DNA from: Pseudomonas linyingensis
Lineage (GTDB): Bacteria; Pseudomonadota; Gammaproteobacteria; Pseudomonadales; Pseudomonadaceae
Length of the DNA stretch: 64,000 nt
Direction: 5' to 3'
Assembly (NCBI RefSeq): GCF_900109175.1
Contig: NZ_FNZE01000012.1
Span: forward strand, 1 to 64,000
The notes under the pieces were generated by a model that was not told the DNA's origin, searched no databases, and was given only the letters and a program-made list of their open reading frames with translations. A program made the translations under genes and the position numbers. Within the stretch, counting starts at the first letter, position 1, and each line of letters opens with the position of its first letter. This document shows positions 60,329 through 64,000 of the stretch, in pieces.

Positions 60329-62137
60329 TTAACTTCCAATCTCGATGAGTACTTCACCGGGATTGACCCTGTCGCCCTTAACTACATGGACGGCCGTCAC
60401 GGTGCCGGCGATCGGCGCCTGCACTTCGGTCTCCATCTTCATCGCTTCGGTGATCAGCACCGGCTGGCCGGCCTTGACCACGTCGCCTTCCTTCACCAGC
60501 ACGTCGACGATGTTGCCCGGCATGGTGGTGCTGACGTCGCCCGGCGCGGCGCTCTGCTTGCGCTTGCCGCTGGCGGCGCCGCCGACGAAGGCGTTGAGTG
60601 GCTCGAACACCACCTCTTCGGGCATGCCGTCGATGGCCAGGTAGAAGTGGCGCTTGCCGTCGTTCTTGACGCTGACGCCGGTGATGTCGATGCGGTAGCT
60701 CTCGCCGTGCACGTCGACCACGAACTCGGTGGGCACGCCTTCCTGGGCGGCCGGGCGGGCGGCGGCATCCGGCGGCGGCAGCAGCGCTTCTGGAGTCAGG
60801 GTGCCGGCGGCGCGTTCCTCGAGGAACTTGCGGCCGATGTCGGGGAACATGGCGAAGGTCAGCACGTCCTCTTCCGACTTGGCCAGCGGGCCTATCTCCT
60901 CGCGCAGGCGGGTCATTTCCGGCTGCAGCAGGTCGGCCGGGCGCACGTCGATGACGTCCTCGCTGCCGATGGCCTGGAAGCGCAGGTGCTCGTTGACCGG
61001 TGCCGGCGCCTTGCCGTAGCGGCCCTGCAGGTACAGCTTCACCTCGTTGGTGATGGTCTTGTAGCGCTCGCCGGCCAGCACGTTGAACACCGCCTGGGTG
61101 CCGACGATCTGCGAGGTCGGGGTGACCAGGGGCGGGAAGCCGAGGTCTTCGCGCACCCGCGGGATTTCCGCGAACACCTCGTTGATGCGGTGCAGGGCGC
61201 CCTGCTCCTTCAGCTGGTTGGCCAGGTTGGACATCATGCCGCCCGGCACCTGGTTGACCTGCACGCGGGTATCCACCGAGGTGAATTCGCTTTCGAACTG
61301 GTGGTACTTCTTGCGCACGCCGTAGAAGTACAGGCCGATCTCCTGCAGCAACTCCAGATCCAGGCCGGTGTCGAACGGGGTGCCGCGCAGCGCGGCGACC
61401 ATCGACTCGGTGCCCGGGTGGCTGGTGCCCCAGGCGAAGCTGGAGATCGCGGTGTCGATGTGGTCGGCGCCGGCCTCGATGGCCTTGAGCTGACACATGC
61501 TGCCCATGCCCGCGGTGTCGTGCGAGTGGATGAAGATCGGCAGGTCGATCTCGGCCTTCAGCGCCTGCACCAGCTCGGCGGTGGCGTAGGGGGTGAGCAG
61601 GCCGGCCATGTCCTTGATGGCGATCGAGTCGACGCCCTTCTCCTGCATGCGCTTGCCCAGCTCGACGAACGACTCGACGGTATGCACCGGGCTGGTGGTG
61701 TAGGCGATGGTGCCCTGGGCGTGCTTGCCGGCGGCCTTGACCGCCTCGATGGCGGTGCGCAGGTTGCGCACGTCGTTCATCGCATCGAACACGCGGAACA
61801 CGTCGATGCCATTGACCGCGGCCTTGGCGACGAAGGCCTTGACCACGTCGTCGCTGTAGTGGCGGTAGCCGAGCAGGTTCTGGCCGCGCAGGAGCATCTG
61901 CAGGCGGGTGTTGGGCAGCGCGGCCTTGAGCTGGCGCAGGCGCTCCCACGGGTCTTCCTTGAGGAAGCGCACGCAGGCGTCGAAGGTGGCGCCGCCCCAG
62001 ACTTCCAGCGACCAGTAGCCGACCTGGTCGAGCTTGGCGCAGATCGGCAGCATGTCCTCGAGGCGCATGCGGGTGGCCAGCAGCGACTGGTGCGCATCAC
62101 GCAGGATGGTATCGGTGACGGTGATCTTCTTGTTCAT
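60329..62137 (-). CDS. pycB: Pyruvate carboxylase subunit B (OadA-like carboxyltransferase with biotin domain)
   Basis: The 602-residue protein transfers CO2 from carboxybiotin to pyruvate, giving oxaloacetate. The HMGL-like barrel opens with DTILRDAHQSLLATRM (residues about 9-24) with EVWGGATFD near 45 and KDMAGLL near 172; a PYC_OADA domain follows, and the biotinyl lysine is Lys567 in EAMKMET. It pairs with the biotin carboxylase encoded nine bases upstream. Without Na+-pump subunits (oadB, oadG) nearby, pyruvate carboxylase is favoured over oxaloacetate decarboxylase. Confidence 0.92.
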   Translation of the reverse strand: MNKKITVTDTILRDAHQSLLATRMRLEDMLPICAKLDQVGYWSLEVWGGATFDACVRFLKEDPWERLRQLKAALPNTRLQMLLRGQNLLGYRHYSDDVVKAFVAKAAVNGIDVFRVFDAMNDVRNLRTAIEAVKAAGKHAQGTIAYTTSPVHTVESFVELGKRMQEKGVDSIAIKDMAGLLTPYATAELVQALKAEIDLPIFIHSHDTAGMGSMCQLKAIEAGADHIDTAISSFAWGTSHPGTESMVAALRGTPFDTGLDLELLQEIGLYFYGVRKKYHQFESEFTSVDTRVQVNQVPGGMMSNLANQLKEQGALHRINEVFAEIPRVREDLGFPPLVTPTSQIVGTQAVFNVLAGERYKTITNEVKLYLQGRYGKAPAPVNEHLRFQAIGSEDVIDVRPADLLQPEMTRLREEIGPLAKSEEDVLTFAMFPDIGRKFLEERAAGTLTPEALLPPPDAAARPAAQEGVPTEFVVDVHGESYRIDITGVSVKNDGKRHFYLAIDGMPEEVVFEPLNAFVGGAASGKRKQSAAPGDVSTTMPGNIVDVLVKEGDVVKAGQPVLITEAMKMETEVQAPIAGTVTAVHVVKGDRVNPGEVLIEIGS

Positions 62138-62146
62138 CTCAATTCC

Positions 62147-63562
<1,416 letters not shown>

Positions 63563-63671
63563 GGAGGTCTCCCTCGGTTTGGGCTGGCTGACCCGGCCGG
63601 TCAGGCAACAGGTGCAAATACCCTAGCGCCGAGGGATGGATTACTAAAAATGAATAATTATTGGGTAATGC

Positions 63672-63687
63672 ATAAGTCCTGACTTAT
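63672..63687. promoter_or_regulatory. Candidate LysR operator between pycA and the LysR gene
   Basis: ATAAGT and ACTTAT form a perfect inverted repeat around CCTG, within an AT-rich stretch (63640-63690) that contrasts with the surrounding GC-rich DNA. It lies 37 bases before the LysR start and 109 before pycA. Confidence 0.5.
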
Positions 63688-63724
63688 AGTTGCGCGAAAC
63701 GCCCGTCCCAGAGGCCTTCCCGTT

Positions 63725-64000
63725 ATGCGCAAGTACCTGATGCGGCTGACCTTGCGCCAGCTGCAGGTGTTCCGCGCGGTGTGCGAGACCCGCTCCTACA
63801 GCCGCGCCGCCGAAGAAATGGCGCTCACCCAGCCGGCGGTCAGCCAGCAGATCCGCCAGCTCGAGGAGCTGGTCGGCCAGCCGTTGTTCGAGTACGTCGG
63901 CAAGAGGCTCTACCTCACCGACGCCGCCGAGGCGCTGCAGCGGGCCGGGGCGGACATCTTCGCCCGCCTGGAAAGCCTCGACATGCAGCTTTCCGACCTG
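63725..64000 (+). CDS. LysR-type regulator, 5' part
   Basis: The first 92 residues of a LysR regulator are present; the rest lies beyond the window. The helix-turn-helix is clear (LRQLQVFRAVCETRSYSRAAEE, in part, then PAVSQQIRQLEELVGQPLFEY). It resembles the CbbR-like group. Divergence from pycA suggests it controls the pyruvate carboxylase genes. ATG 63725 is taken; a second ATG at 63740 would shorten the leader by five residues. Confidence 0.9.
   Translation, partial: MRKYLMRLTLRQLQVFRAVCETRSYSRAAEEMALTQPAVSQQIRQLEELVGQPLFEYVGKRLYLTDAAEALQRAGADIFARLESLDMQLSDL

Noticed and set aside
60329-62137. Na+-pumping oxaloacetate decarboxylase alpha subunit
   Set aside because: No oadB or oadG genes are nearby, while a biotin carboxylase gene is directly upstream, so pyruvate carboxylase is the better reading.

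Overview
The window is high-GC, densely packed bacterial DNA from a member of the Pseudomonadaceae (Pseudomonas or Azotobacter type). The gene order gmhB, glyS-glyQ, a lipid A acyltransferase, a PilZ protein, a TPR protein, trkA, rsmB, fmt, def, a LysM protein, dprA, tsaC, qor, hemF, aroE is the block that in pseudomonads lies beside the replication origin. A perfect 16-bp parS palindrome at 3537-3552 and clusters of DnaA-box-like 9-mers fit an origin-proximal position, but dnaA, dnaN, recF and gyrB are not in the window. The genus assignment is inference from gene content; no rRNA is present.

Layout. 1-3467: the end of a catechol meta-cleavage operon (dmpE partial, dmpF, dmpG, dmpH, dmpI). 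3537-4794: parS, then a minus-strand trio of unknown role (small coiled-coil membrane protein, half-size MreB-like protein, glutaredoxin-like protein). 4973-7494: a complete copper/gold-stress RiPP (bufferin, gig) operon of precursor, MNIO enzyme, DUF2063 partner and DoxX protein. 7681-10803: a GNAT enzyme, a DnaA-box cluster, an unusual ATPase-type regulator with tetrapeptide repeats and a PilU-like ATPase. 10906-29031: the origin-proximal housekeeping block, with trkH beside trkA. 29089-31146: a SulP transporter and a DOPA-dioxygenase-like protein.

31214-43862 looks like one functional module for glutarate or a similar C5 dicarboxylate. gcdG and gcdH (activation and oxidation of glutarate) run leftward. 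A LysR gene runs rightward and overlaps a DctB-type sensor kinase, which is followed by a DctD-type sigma-54 activator. A good sigma-54 promoter at 40240-40255 precedes a TAXI-TRAP transporter (solute-binding protein, fused permease, DUF1850). Between activator and promoter lies a lower-GC insert of about 1.7 kb, bounded by 20-bp imperfect inverted repeats and carrying a membrane-anchored unknown protein and a Skp-like lipoprotein, followed by a possibly decayed gene.

43969-50422 is a complete second rotary ATPase of the N-ATPase class (atpDCQRBEFAG), besides the ordinary F-type enzyme expected elsewhere. 50394-54111 is a zinc-limitation group: folE2 and a COG0523 GTPase diverge from a shared Zur-like box, followed by a secreted cysteine-containing protein and a second COG0523 GTPase. 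54165-57209 holds yheV, prlC and a gamma-carbonic-anhydrase-like protein. 57295-58964 holds an AcuI-type reductase and a TetR repressor, each with a matching operator-like palindrome. 58997-63562 pairs a SbtA-type bicarbonate permease and its PII-like partner with the two-subunit pyruvate carboxylase (pycA, pycB/oadA), which consumes bicarbonate. A LysR gene opens at 63725 and runs off the end.

No rRNA, tRNA, CRISPR array or intact transposase gene was seen.
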